Of a stretch of 64,000 bases of DNA, positions 1-9,797 are shown one piece after another. The translations under genes and the position numbers were made by a program. Source of the stretch: Lysobacter arenosi (lineage in GTDB: Bacteria; Pseudomonadota; Gammaproteobacteria; Xanthomonadales; Xanthomonadaceae); the NCBI RefSeq assembly GCF_016613475.2, contig NZ_CP071517.1:3715001-3779000 (forward strand). Direction: 5' to 3'. How positions within the stretch are numbered: the stretch's first letter is position 1; every line of letters begins with the position of its first letter. The notes beneath the pieces are model-generated. The model had not been told where the DNA came from. It saw only the letters and a program-made list of their open reading frames with translations, and ran no database searches.

Positions 1-1055
<1,055 letters not shown>

Positions 1056-1220
1056 TATAACCTCAAGTTGCTTTGGCTTCCGACGCGTCGGACACCATTC
1101 GCCAAAAACTTGCTACAATTCCCAACCCATTCGCCGACACGGAGTTCATCCCGTGAAAGCAAACCAACGAGAGCGTGTGCGCGACTCAGTACATCGAGAT
1201 CCGCGACCCTCCACCCTCTC

Positions 1221-1335
1221 CCTGGTGATAATAGCTGTGTGGTCCCACCCGATCCCATTCCGAACTCGGAAGTGAAACGCACATGCGCCGATGGTAGTGT
1301 GGCTTAAGCCATGCAAGAGTAGGTCATCGCCAGGG
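1221..1335 (+). rRNA. rrf: 5S ribosomal RNA
   Basis: A gene of about 115 bases starts with cctggtga and ends with tcgccagg, which pair as helix I. The conserved central part (cccgatcccattccgaactc, 1249-1268) and the gaagtgaaac segment are present. It follows the 23S gene by about 165 bases in the normal 23S-5S order, with no tRNA gene visible in the spacer. Confidence 0.95.
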
Positions 1336-1346
1336 GCTTTACCCCG

Positions 1347-1380
1347 AAACCCCCAGCCAACAGGCTGGGGGTTTCTTTTT
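1347..1380 (+). terminator. Rho-independent terminator of the rRNA operon
   Basis: A 12-bp stem (aaacccccagcc / ggctgggggttt) with an aaca loop is followed by a run of T after the 5S gene. The stem is perfect. It ends the rRNA transcript; the next gene, rpiA, is on the opposite strand. Confidence 0.92.
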
Positions 1381-1516
1381 GCGCGCAGGAAAGTCAATGC
1401 CCGCAAGTTAATGCCGGCAAGTTAATGCCGGCAGCGGATTATCTGGCGGATGTGGGTTTGCCGGGGGCAAACCAAGGAAGAACCCCGGGGCGGGATGCCT
1501 GCCGGGGCTGCACTGA

Positions 1517-2179
1517 TTACAGCAGCGTCGGTGGCTCGCCGCCGATGATCACCACGTCGGCGGGACGGCGGGCGAACAGGCCCACGCTGACCACGCCCGG
1601 AATCTGGTTGATCGCCTGCTCCATCGCGACCGGATCGACGATCGCCAGGCCGTGGATGTCGAGGATGATGTTGCCGTTGTCGGTGACAACGCCATTGCCG
1701 GCGGCGTCCTGGCGCCACACCGGCTGGCCGCGCGTCATCGCCAGGATCTCCCGCGCCACCAGGCTGCGCGCCATCGGGATCACCTCGACCGGCAGCGGAA
1801 ACTTGCCCAGCACGTCGACGCGCTTGCTCGGGTCGACGATGCAGACAAATTTCTGGCTGGCCTCGGCGATGATCTTCTCGCGGGTCAACGCCGCTCCACC
1901 GCCCTTGATCAGGCGCTTGTGCGGATCGCACTCGTCGGCGCCGTCGACATACAGCGACAGCGGGCCGGTGGCATTGAGGTCGAGCACTTCGATGCCGTGC
2001 GCACGCAGGCGCTGCGTGCTCTGTTCCGAGCTCGACACCGCGCCCTTGATGCGGTCCTGGATGCGGGCCAGGGCATCGATGAAGAAGGCGACCGTGGAAC
2101 CGGTGCCGACGCCGACGATCATGCCGTGCTCGACGTACTCGATGGCTTTTTCGCCGGCCAGGCGCTTGGCTTCGCTCAT
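1517..2179 (-). CDS. rpiA: Ribose-5-phosphate isomerase A
   Basis: Interconverts ribose 5-phosphate and ribulose 5-phosphate in the non-oxidative pentose phosphate pathway, in the cytosol. The 220-residue product has the normal length for RpiA. Family motifs are visible in order: GVGTGSTV near residues 23-30 (phosphate binding), DGADE near 80-84, and [11 protein letters not shown] near 93-103, which carries the catalytic lysine and glutamate. The ATG start fits the family N-terminus ([12 protein letters not shown]). It is transcribed toward the rRNA terminator and follows the EVE-domain gene by 57 bases, so it may be last in that transcript. A transketolase from the same pathway lies at the other end of the window. 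Confidence 0.96.
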   Translation of the reverse strand: MSEAKRLAGEKAIEYVEHGMIVGVGTGSTVAFFIDALARIQDRIKGAVSSSEQSTQRLRAHGIEVLDLNATGPLSLYVDGADECDPHKRLIKGGGAALTREKIIAEASQKFVCIVDPSKRVDVLGKFPLPVEVIPMARSLVAREILAMTRGQPVWRQDAAGNGVVTDNGNIILDIHGLAIVDPVAMEQAINQIPGVVSVGLFARRPADVVIIGGEPPTLL

Positions 2180-2236
2180 GGTTTCAACTCGTTGGTCTGG
2201 ATTCTTTCTCGCTGCGCTCGGAGGGAGGCAGGGCGG

Positions 2237-2703
<467 letters not shown>

Positions 2704-2707
<4 letters not shown>

Positions 2708-3297
2708 GCGGTGGCCCTGCTGCTGCAATCGATGGTCGTCGATTCGGTGCAGACCGCGTCCAGGGCGACGTCCCAGTCGGCGCGGTCGAGCGTTTCGACC
2801 CGTTGCGTGTCGAACGCCGCGCCGACCAGCCACGGCGGGGCCGGGCGCTGGTGGCGGAATGCGAAGCTGCGATCGTACCAGCCGCCCCCCATGCCCAGCC
2901 GGTGGCCGCGCAGGTCAAAGCCCACCAGCGGCGTCACCACCAGGCTCATCTGCTCCGGATCGAGCAGGGAGCTGGGTGCCACGTCGGGCTCGGGGATGCC
3001 ATGGCGGTTGCTGACCAGCGGGTCGCCGGAGCGCCACGGCGCGAAGCGCAGGCGGCCGTCCTCGTTCAGCACCGGCAGGCAGTACACGCATTCGCGCGGC
3101 AACCGTAGCTGCCAGACGTGCAGAGCGATCTCGCCATCGGTGGCCCAATAGCCGGAGACGTAGCCGGTGGCCGGCGCGAACGGCAATGCCAGCAGGTGCG
3201 CGGCCAGGCGTTCGGCGGCGGCAATACGGTCGCCTGCGCCAAGGGCGCGGCGGCGGTCGCGGAGTTCGCGGCGCAGCGCCGCGCGGTCAGCCGTCAT
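2704..3297 (-). CDS. fau: 5-formyltetrahydrofolate cyclo-ligase
   Basis: Converts 5-formyl-THF to 5,10-methenyl-THF with ATP, recovering a storage or inhibitory folate. The 197-residue product fits the family length. The glycine-rich signature GMGGGWYDR near residues 138-146 is the family hallmark. This gene (ygfA in E. coli) classically lies downstream of 6S RNA and zapA, and that order is kept here (zapA, 6S RNA, fau on the minus strand). A terminator lies between the 6S RNA and fau, so fau depends on read-through or its own promoter. Its stop overlaps the start of the EVE gene by four bases. Confidence 0.93.
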
Positions 3298-3353
3298 GCG
3301 GCGCTCGATCCTTTGCTGCGGCGGGCAGGAAAGCCGCCGGGTGGGGACAGGGT

Positions 3354-3383
3354 AAAAAAGATCGGGCGCGAAGTCGCGCCCGG
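3354..3383 (-). terminator. Terminator between 6S RNA and fau
   Basis: Read on the minus strand, a 9-bp GC stem (gggcgcgac / ttcgcgccc region) is followed by a run of six T. It lies about 65 bases beyond the 3' end of the 6S RNA and about 55 bases before the fau start. A second small hairpin (gatcgttg / caacgatc, about 3393-3412) precedes it. Confidence 0.75.
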
Positions 3384-3448
3384 TCCTGGGTTTGATCGTT
3401 GGTGCAACGATCGAGGCGGCGATCGCGGTGATCGTCGCCCCTGAATGA

Positions 3449-3637
3449 GTAGTCCTCCGCCGATGGCGATGCTTGCGAAACGACCTTGAACCCGGGGTTC
3501 AAGTGGGAACGCTTGGATGCCTTCGGGCTTCCCGCTACGAGGCGGACCTGCACTCCGGGCCTCCGTCGCGCCCCCGGTGTCGTCAATAAGGGACAAGGCG
3601 AATGTTTGCGCACGCTGTCGCGCACAGCAGAGGACGT
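3449..3637 (-). ncRNA. ssrS: 6S RNA
   Basis: 6S RNA binds sigma-70 RNA polymerase and mimics an open promoter, dampening transcription in stationary phase. On the minus strand the segment reaches from gtcctctgc (complement of 3627-3635) to gcggaggac (complement of 3452-3460). These ends pair perfectly over nine bases as the terminal stem. The 3' half carries cttgaaccccgggttcaag, matching the conserved hairpin of E. coli 6S RNA. Length of about 189 nt is typical. Its place between zapA and fau is the classic gammaproteobacterial position, and no credible protein gene occupies this 467-base gap. End positions are good to a few bases. Confidence 0.88.
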
Positions 3638-3642
3638 TGCGA

Positions 3643-3648
3643 AGTATA
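3643..3648 (-). promoter_or_regulatory. -10 box of the 6S RNA promoter
   Basis: Minus-strand TATACT lies 7-8 bases ahead of the inferred 5' end of the 6S RNA. I could not find a convincing -35 box at standard spacing. Confidence 0.6.
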
Positions 3649-3764
3649 GCGCGCAGCTTGTTAAGTGCATGCCCGCTCGTCGGCATCGCGATGGAACGGT
3701 TCAGTGCACGCGTGTGCACGATTCACGCAACGCGGATACGAAGCGCTACGGAGAGCCTCGCGAC

Positions 3765-4070
3765 TCAGCGCGCAGGCAGGTCGAACAGATCGTCGAGGCG
3801 GCGATGCAGGTCGGTCAACGTGCGCGAAAATTCGCGGTCACGGCTCGACTGTTCGTTGCGCAACTGCTGCAGGTCGTGGGCGAGATTGAGTGCGGCCAGC
3901 ACGGCGACGCGGTCGAGCGCGGCCATGCGGTTGTTGCCGCGTATCTCGCGCATCTTGGCATCGAGCAGCTTGGCCGCCGACAGCAGGCTGTCGCGCTCGT
4001 CGGGTTCGCAGCCGACGGTGTACTCGCGATCGAGCAGGCGGATGCTGACCGGTTCGCTGGCACTGCTCAC
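3765..4070 (-). CDS. zapA: Cell division protein ZapA
   Basis: ZapA binds FtsZ at midcell and stabilises the Z-ring. The 101-residue product has the family layout: an N-terminal beta segment (VSIRLLDREYTVGCEPDERDS), the conserved helix with AALNLAHDL, and a C-terminal coiled coil. It overlaps the upstream coiled-coil gene by four bases (ATGA). It is followed by 6S RNA and fau, the conserved zapA-ssrS-fau order. In E. coli, ygfB and pepP lie divergent from zapA; here they lie about 5 kb away because of an intervening signalling gene. Confidence 0.93.
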   Translation of the reverse strand: MSSASEPVSIRLLDREYTVGCEPDERDSLLSAAKLLDAKMREIRGNNRMAALDRVAVLAALNLAHDLQQLRNEQSSRDREFSRTLTDLHRRLDDLFDLPAR

Positions 4071-4288
4071 GTATGCTGCTCCAGGGACTTCAATCGCGCG
4101 ATCATCGCCTCGACACGGGCGCGTGCCTGTTCGTTCTTGGCAAGCAGCGCCGAGCGTTCGCCCATCAGCTGTTCCTGCTGTTGGCGAAGGCTGCGGTTCT
4201 CCTCGCCCAGCCGGCGCGAGCGCTCGGCAAGCTGCTCGACCCGGTCGGAGAGCGACTTGAGTTGGGCAAGAAGTTCGGCTTGATCCAT
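4067..4288 (-). CDS. ZapB-like coiled-coil protein (TIGR02449-type)
   Basis: A 73-residue protein that is almost entirely predicted coiled coil, with regularly spaced Leu and Arg/Glu/Gln-rich heptads (LAQLKSLSDRVEQLAERSRR). Small proteins of this kind regularly precede zapA in Xanthomonas and Pseudomonas relatives and are assumed to act with ZapA at the division site. That role is inference from position and resemblance to ZapB. The ATG at 4288 (MDQAELL) was preferred to one three codons upstream because it gives the usual short N-terminus. It overlaps zapA by four bases. Confidence 0.82.
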   Translation of the reverse strand: MDQAELLAQLKSLSDRVEQLAERSRRLGEENRSLRQQQEQLMGERSALLAKNEQARARVEAMIARLKSLEQHT

Positions 4289-4395
4289 GCCGCGCACGAT
4301 AGCAGGGCCGGGGGACCGGTCAAGGACCCCGGTTCAGGCCGGAGTGGGATGGTCGGTTCCGCCCTGTTCAATCCGCCCCGTTCAATCCGCCCTGA

Positions 4396-7300
4396 TCAAC
4401 CGGGCGAACCGACCTTGCCGACCGAGCCGTTCCCCGTGGGGCCGGTTCCAGCCGCGCCGCTTCCAGCCGGGTCCGCATCAGTGGCTACGCTCCCGCCCGG
4501 CATCGATTGCGGCGTCCAGGCACGGATGAAGGCCAGGCAGTCAGCCGCTTCCAGCGGTCGCGCCAGCCAGTAGCCCTGGATCTCGTCGCAGCCGCGACCG
4601 CGCAGGAACTGCATCTGCGCTTCGGTCTCCACGCCCTCCGCTATAACCGTCAGCCCCAGCGAATGCGCCATGGCGATGACCGTCGTGGTGATCGCCTCGT
4701 CGTCGGCGTCGCGGGTGAGGTCGCCGATGAATTCCTTGTCGATCTTGAGCGTGTTGATCGGCAGGCGCTTGAGGTAGGCCAGCGACGAGTAGCCGGTGCC
4801 GAAGTCGTCGATGGCCAGGCCGACGCCGAGCGAGCGCAATGCATCGAGCGTGGCCGAAGTCTGGCCGGCGTTGGCCATGATCACGCTTTCAGTCAGCTCC
4901 AGCTGCAGCATCTCCGGCGGCACGCCACTTTCGACCAGTGCGCGTGCGACCTGCTTGGGCAGGTTGCCGCGCAGCAACTGCAGCGACGACACATTGACCG
5001 CCATCGTCAGCTGGTCCAGGCCGTTGTGGCGCCAGCGCTTGAGCACGCCGCAGGCTTCGCGCAGCGCCCATTCGCCGATGTCGAGGATCAGGCCGCTCTC
5101 TTCGGCGAGCGGGATGAACTGCGCCGGCGAGATGTCGCCCAGTTCGAAGCTGCGCCAGCGCAGCAGTGCTTCCACGCCGGTGATGCGCGACTGGTCCAGC
5201 GACAGCTTGGGCTGGAACACCAGGCGCAGTTCGTTGCGGTCGAGCACGCCGCGCAGCGCTGCAGAGATCGTCGCGCGACCGCGGATCTCCACGTCCATCG
5301 CCTCGGTGTAGCGCATGAACGTGCGACGGCCGGCGGCCTTGGCCTGGTACATCGCCGTGTCGGCGTGCTTGAGCAGATCGGTCGGAACAAGCGCGTGGTC
5401 GGGGTACAGGCTGATGCCGATGGACGGCGAGATCACCACGTCGTGGCGCTGGTCGATGTCGAGCGGCGTTTCGAAGGCGACCAGCACGTCGCGCGCGACC
5501 TGCTCGGCCTGCTCGACGTGTTCAAGGTTCTCCAGCAACACGGTGAACTCGTCGCCACCGAGGCGGGCCACGGTGTGCTGCGGTCCGACCGCCTGCTGCA
5601 GGCGGATCGCCGCGGCGCGCAGGATGCGGTCGCCGGCGGCGTGGCCGAGCGAGTCGTTGATGTCCTTGAAGCGGTCCAGGTCGAGGAACAGCATCGCGAT
5701 GCGGCTGCCGTGGCGGCGTGCGCGCACGATCGCCCGCGACAGGCGCTCCGACAGCAGCGCGCGGTTGGGCAGGCTGGTCAGCGTGTCGTAGTTGGCCAGG
5801 TAGCGCAGTTCCTGCTCGGCGCGCTTCTGGTCGGTGATGTCGCCGAGCACGGCGACGTAATGGCCGTGCTGGCCGCTGGAGTCGAGCACTTCGCTGCCCT
5901 GGAACCAGCACAGGAATTCATCGCCATTCTTGCGCTGCTGCCAGATCTCGCCGGACCAGCGTCCGTTGCGACGCAGCTCGCTGCGCACGTGCTGGTAGAA
6001 CGCCGGATCGTGCTGGTCGCTGTCGAGCAGGCGGGTCGGACGCCCGATCACTTCCGAATCGGCGTACCCGGTCATGCGGGTGAAGGCGGGATTGACCGAG
6101 ACGAACTGGAACTCGCGGTCGAACACCGCGACCGCCTCGATCATGCTGTTGAGCACCTGGCCGGCGATCAGGCGATCGCGCTCGGCGCTGCGGTTGGCGG
6201 TGATGTCGCGGGCGGTGCCGGCCACGCGCAGGGCGCGACCGTTGGGCGAGCGTTCGACCACCCGGCCGCGTGCACGCATCCACACCCACTTGTTGTCTTC
6301 GCGCACGCGGTGTTCGGACAGGAACAGCGCAGCGTCGCCGCGCAGGTGGCGCTTGAGCTGTTCGACCGCCTGCGGCTGGTCTTCGGGATGGATCTGCAGA
6401 TTCGAATCGACCAGCGTCTGCACGCCCAGGTCCGGAGTGAGCCCGGCCTGGTCGTCGGCGCGCGTGCGGCGCAGCACGCGGCTGTCGAGGTCGTAGTCCC
6501 AGAACTGCTCGCCCGATGCCCACAGCGCCAGTTTCAGGCGTTCGTCGCGCTCGCGGATCTGGGCGAAGTAGCCACGCTCGCGACGGCGATCGCGATGGCG
6601 GCGCCATGCCAGCACCAGCGCCAGGGCCAGCGCCGCCAGCACCGCACCAGCGGTCACCAGCGGATGACGCCACAGCGGCGGTGCGATGCGCACCGGGATC
6701 TCCAGCGTCTGCTCGTTCCAGACGCCGTCGCGGTTGGTGGCCTGGGCGAGGAAGGTGTAGTTGCCCGCCGGCAGTCGCGTGTAGGTGACGTCCTGCCCGC
6801 TGCCGTTGTCGACCCAGTCCTTGTCGAAGCCGTCCATGCGGTAGCGGTAGCGGATGCCGGCCGCCGGGGCGAAGTCGAGCGAGCCGATGCGCAGGCGCAG
6901 CAGGCCGGCGGCATCGGGCAGGTCGAGCCGGGTCTGCTGCCAGAGCGCGCGCGGTTCGGCGGTCGCTTCGCTGCCGACCCAGGCGCCGAGCAGCTTGATC
7001 GGTGCGCTGTAATCGGAGTCGACGATGCGCGTGGGATCGAACAGGTTCAGGCCGCGCACGCCGCCGAAGACGATGCGGCCGTCGCCCAGTTGCGCCATCG
7101 AACCGCCATGGAACTCCAGGTCCTGCAGGCCATCGGCGAGGCCGTAGCTGCGGGTGCGCTCGCTGCCCATGTCGAAGCTGATGATGCCGGCCTGCGTGCT
7201 CAGCCACAGCCGGCCGGCCGGACCTTCGGCGATCGCGAACACGACCGGCACCATGTCGCTGTTGAGCGTGCCGGTGAGCGGGTGGGCAAAACTGACGCCG

Positions 7301-9051
7301 CCGTCGGCCGCTTCGACCACGCGGCTCAGGCCGGCATGCGTGCCGACCCAGAGCGTGCCGTCGCGCGCCACGTGCAGGGCGCGCACGCGATTGCCCGGCA
7401 GGCTTGCCGGGTTATTGCTGTCGTGTCGGAAGTGACGCACCTTGCCGGTGGCGGGATCGAGCACGTCCAGGCCATCGCCGGTGCCGATCCAGACATGGCC
7501 GTGGCGGTCTTCCACGATCGCGTGCACGACCGGGAAGCTCAGGCCGTCGGGATCGTTCTCGCGATACCGGTAGTGGGTGACCTTGCCGCTCTCGGGAACG
7601 TAGTGGAACGCGCCATTGCCATGGCTGCCGATCCAAAGCGAGTGATCGCGCGCGACCGCCAGCGAACGCATCGGCTGGCGCTCCATGCCCGTCACCGCCA
7701 GGTGGCGGGCCTCGCGCCGCTGCGGGTCGAGCAGATAGAGGCCGACGTCGGTGGCTACCCACAGTTCGCCTGCGGTGGCTGGTGCGAATGCGGTCACGCG
7801 CGGTGGCGTCGCCTGGTCACCGAGCAGCGGGGTGAGATCGTCGAAGCGGTCTTCCGCCAGCTCGTATCGCAGCAGGCGGGTGTTGTCGGTGCCGAGCCAG
7901 AGCGCGCCGTCCTCGGACTGCGCGATGGTGCGAATGCTGTCGGCGGCAGCCGGGCTGCGCGGGCGCGAATGCTCGAGATTGAAGACGTAGCGGAAGCGCG
8001 TGCCGCGCGGATCGGCGACGGCGACGCCGCGGAACTGGCCGCCCACCCAGAGCATGCCGCCACGGTCGACCAGCAATGCATTGACGGCATCGTCGGGAAG
8101 GCTGGCCTCGATGCGAGGCTCCTCGTGCACTTCTTCGGCGTTGCCGGTGGCGGGATCGAAGCGGCGCAACCCATAGCCGTAGACCGACAGCCACAGCCGG
8201 TGGTCGGGCGTCTGCGCGATCGCCCGGACCGACGTCGCAGCCGGATCCGCCGGCGCTTGCAGCGGCCACGCCTTCACAAGGTCGCGGCCGTTACTGTGCA
8301 GCCGGAACAGGCCATCGCTGCGGCCCACCCACAGCTGGCCTGCCTGGTCCTGTTGCAGCGACAGCACCGGCTCCTGCGGGCCGACGCGTTGCACAGTGCC
8401 GGCCGGATCGATGCGATGCAGTCCGAGCGGACCGCCATACCAGGCCATGCCGTCGCGGGTCGCCAGCAGCGTCTGCCGGCTCGTGGCTCCGGCAGGCTGC
8501 GACTGCAACGACAGCACGGTCTGGCGCGTGCCGCTGTCCGGATTCAGCCGTTCCAGTCCGGCCGTGGTGCCGACCCAAAGCAGCCCGCGGTAGGGCAGGA
8601 CCGCCACCACCTGGCGATGGGGGTGGCTGGGCGCCGACGCCGCGTAACGGCGGATCTTGCCGTTGCCCAGATCGAGGCGGCTCAGGTATTCCGAAGAGGT
8701 GCCCACCCACAATGCCCGTCCGCCCTCGAGCGCGAGCGCGGTGATGTTGCTGTCTGGCAGGCTCTGGGGGTCGCGCGGGTTGTGCCGGAAGGGCAGGTAG
8801 CGCTGGCCGTCGTAACGGTGCAGGCCGCCCTGGGTGGCAACCCAGACGAAGCCCTGCGGGTCCTGGACCATGGCCGTGACGGTGTTCTGGGTGAGGCCGC
8901 GCTCGCTGCCCAGGCGCGAGAAGTAGAAATCGCGCGTCGCCGCCGCTGCCGGCGCGGTCGCCAATGCCAACGCCAGTACCGGTCCGGCAAGCCGGACGAG
9001 CCAGACGATCCGGACGGGGAAGCAGGCTAGGGAGGGCGGACGCACGGACAC
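4396..9051 (-). CDS. Periplasmic-sensor (beta-propeller) PAS-GGDEF-EAL c-di-GMP protein
   Basis: A very large inner-membrane signalling protein of about 1551 residues. Order: signal peptide (ALALATAPAAAA), about 14 two-component-regulator propeller repeats (GxxWVGT-type, residues about 30-700), a Y_Y_Y domain near 750-790, one membrane helix near 797-817, two PAS domains (about 830-1080), then GGDEF (about 1085-1250) and EAL (about 1265-1510). The cyclase signature RLGGDEF is intact. The RxxD inhibitory site normally found just upstream is absent. EAL residues look complete (EALLRW, NVSSLQL, ELTES, DDFGTGYSS, AEGVET), so phosphodiesterase activity is likely. The start is a GTG at 9051 (GTG at 9045 is also possible); no ATG lies near. 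A longer upstream frame runs antisense through ygfB and was rejected. The ligand is unknown. Confidence 0.9.
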   Translation of the reverse strand: MSVRPPSLACFPVRIVWLVRLAGPVLALALATAPAAAATRDFYFSRLGSERGLTQNTVTAMVQDPQGFVWVATQGGLHRYDGQRYLPFRHNPRDPQSLPDSNITALALEGGRALWVGTSSEYLSRLDLGNGKIRRYAASAPSHPHRQVVAVLPYRGLLWVGTTAGLERLNPDSGTRQTVLSLQSQPAGATSRQTLLATRDGMAWYGGPLGLHRIDPAGTVQRVGPQEPVLSLQQDQAGQLWVGRSDGLFRLHSNGRDLVKAWPLQAPADPAATSVRAIAQTPDHRLWLSVYGYGLRRFDPATGNAEEVHEEPRIEASLPDDAVNALLVDRGGMLWVGGQFRGVAVADPRGTRFRYVFNLEHSRPRSPAAADSIRTIAQSEDGALWLGTDNTRLLRYELAEDRFDDLTPLLGDQATPPRVTAFAPATAGELWVATDVGLYLLDPQRREARHLAVTGMERQPMRSLAVARDHSLWIGSHGNGAFHYVPESGKVTHYRYRENDPDGLSFPVVHAIVEDRHGHVWIGTGDGLDVLDPATGKVRHFRHDSNNPASLPGNRVRALHVARDGTLWVGTHAGLSRVVEAADGGVSFAHPLTGTLNSDMVPVVFAIAEGPAGRLWLSTQAGIISFDMGSERTRSYGLADGLQDLEFHGGSMAQLGDGRIVFGGVRGLNLFDPTRIVDSDYSAPIKLLGAWVGSEATAEPRALWQQTRLDLPDAAGLLRLRIGSLDFAPAAGIRYRYRMDGFDKDWVDNGSGQDVTYTRLPAGNYTFLAQATNRDGVWNEQTLEIPVRIAPPLWRHPLVTAGAVLAALALALVLAWRRHRDRRRERGYFAQIRERDERLKLALWASGEQFWDYDLDSRVLRRTRADDQAGLTPDLGVQTLVDSNLQIHPEDQPQAVEQLKRHLRGDAALFLSEHRVREDNKWVWMRARGRVVERSPNGRALRVAGTARDITANRSAERDRLIAGQVLNSMIEAVAVFDREFQFVSVNPAFTRMTGYADSEVIGRPTRLLDSDQHDPAFYQHVRSELRRNGRWSGEIWQQRKNGDEFLCWFQGSEVLDSSGQHGHYVAVLGDITDQKRAEQELRYLANYDTLTSLPNRALLSERLSRAIVRARRHGSRIAMLFLDLDRFKDINDSLGHAAGDRILRAAAIRLQQAVGPQHTVARLGGDEFTVLLENLEHVEQAEQVARDVLVAFETPLDIDQRHDVVISPSIGISLYPDHALVPTDLLKHADTAMYQAKAAGRRTFMRYTEAMDVEIRGRATISAALRGVLDRNELRLVFQPKLSLDQSRITGVEALLRWRSFELGDISPAQFIPLAEESGLILDIGEWALREACGVLKRWRHNGLDQLTMAVNVSSLQLLRGNLPKQVARALVESGVPPEMLQLELTESVIMANAGQTSATLDALRSLGVGLAIDDFGTGYSSLAYLKRLPINTLKIDKEFIGDLTRDADDEAITTTVIAMAHSLGLTVIAEGVETEAQMQFLRGRGCDEIQGYWLARPLEAADCLAFIRAWTPQSMPGGSVATDADPAGSGAAGTGPTGNGSVGKVGSPG

Positions 9052-9154
9052 CCGGGGTTTGAGTATTGCAGCGCGCAGTGTAGGCAAGCGTTCAGCCCGG
9101 CAACAAGACGCGCCTGCGTTGCTACACTGCCGTGACTCCCCCGAGCCTTGTCCC

Positions 9155-9703
9155 GTGCCCGAAATTGAACTGCCCGATTTGACCGCCATCGAGGCCGAGA
9201 GCCGCCAGCTGGCCCTTGCTGCTTCTCCCTTTGAGCTCCATGGCGGCCTGTGCGGCTGGCTCGCCGGCGGCGGTACGGCGGTGCGCGAATGGCCGGCCAA
9301 GGTGCTGGCCGACGATGCGCTGCCGACGCCTGCCGAAGGCGGCGCCCTGGACGAATTGCGCGAAGCCAGCGCGGCCCAGCTGGCCGACCGCAGCTTCGAC
9401 TTCGCCCTGTTGCTGCCTGCATCCGACACCTCGCTGGCCGAGCGCAGCGGCGCGCTGTTCGACTGGTGCCGCGGATTCCTCGGCGGCTTCGGCCTGGCCG
9501 GCGGCGGCAAGATCAAGCTGTCCGACGAGGGCCAGGAAGCACTGGCCGACCTGGGCAAGCTCGCTGCCGCGCAACCGCAGAGCGACGGCGACGAGGAAGA
9601 CGAGATCGCGCTGGTGGAGATCGAAGAGTTCGTCCGCGTCGCGGTGCTGCTGTTGCACGGCGACTGCGTGCTGGCCACGCAGCATCGGCAACGCCTGAAC
9701 TGA
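9155..9703 (+). CDS. ygfB: YgfB/YecA (UPF0149) family protein
   Basis: A 182-residue acidic protein of the UPF0149 family. Typical features are ELHGGLCGWLAGG near residues 30-42, the FDWCRGFLGGF segment near 110-120, and an acidic stretch (SDGDEEDEIA) before the final helix. The start is a GTG at 9155 (PEIELPDL follows); the frame is open further upstream but that part does not resemble the family. It is followed by pepP, the conserved ygfB-pepP pair. In Pseudomonas aeruginosa, YgfB has been linked to regulation of beta-lactamase expression; whether that applies here is unknown. Confidence 0.88.
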   Translation: MPEIELPDLTAIEAESRQLALAASPFELHGGLCGWLAGGGTAVREWPAKVLADDALPTPAEGGALDELREASAAQLADRSFDFALLLPASDTSLAERSGALFDWCRGFLGGFGLAGGGKIKLSDEGQEALADLGKLAAAQPQSDGDEEDEIALVEIEEFVRVAVLLLHGDCVLATQHRQRLN

Positions 9704-9797
9704 TCGAGCTGTCAGGATCGAGCTGTCTGATCTGCCCGTCCATGTGTCCGGGGCGCGTTCTCCCGTAGCGGGGAGGGCGCCCACTCAACGGTTATCC

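Noticed and set aside
1399..1434. Tandem-like gcaagttaatgccg repeat after the rRNA terminator
   Set aside because: Two copies only, short, no structure linked to a function; noted as chance or minor duplication.
4507..9030. Very long open frame on the plus strand opposite the GGDEF-EAL gene
   Set aside because: Antisense shadow in a high-GC gene; no recognised domains, Ala/Arg/Val/His composition bias, and the opposite strand shows full sensor, GGDEF and EAL motifs.
9122..9784. Minus-strand open frame over ygfB
   Set aside because: No motifs; the plus strand encodes a recognisable UPF0149 protein.
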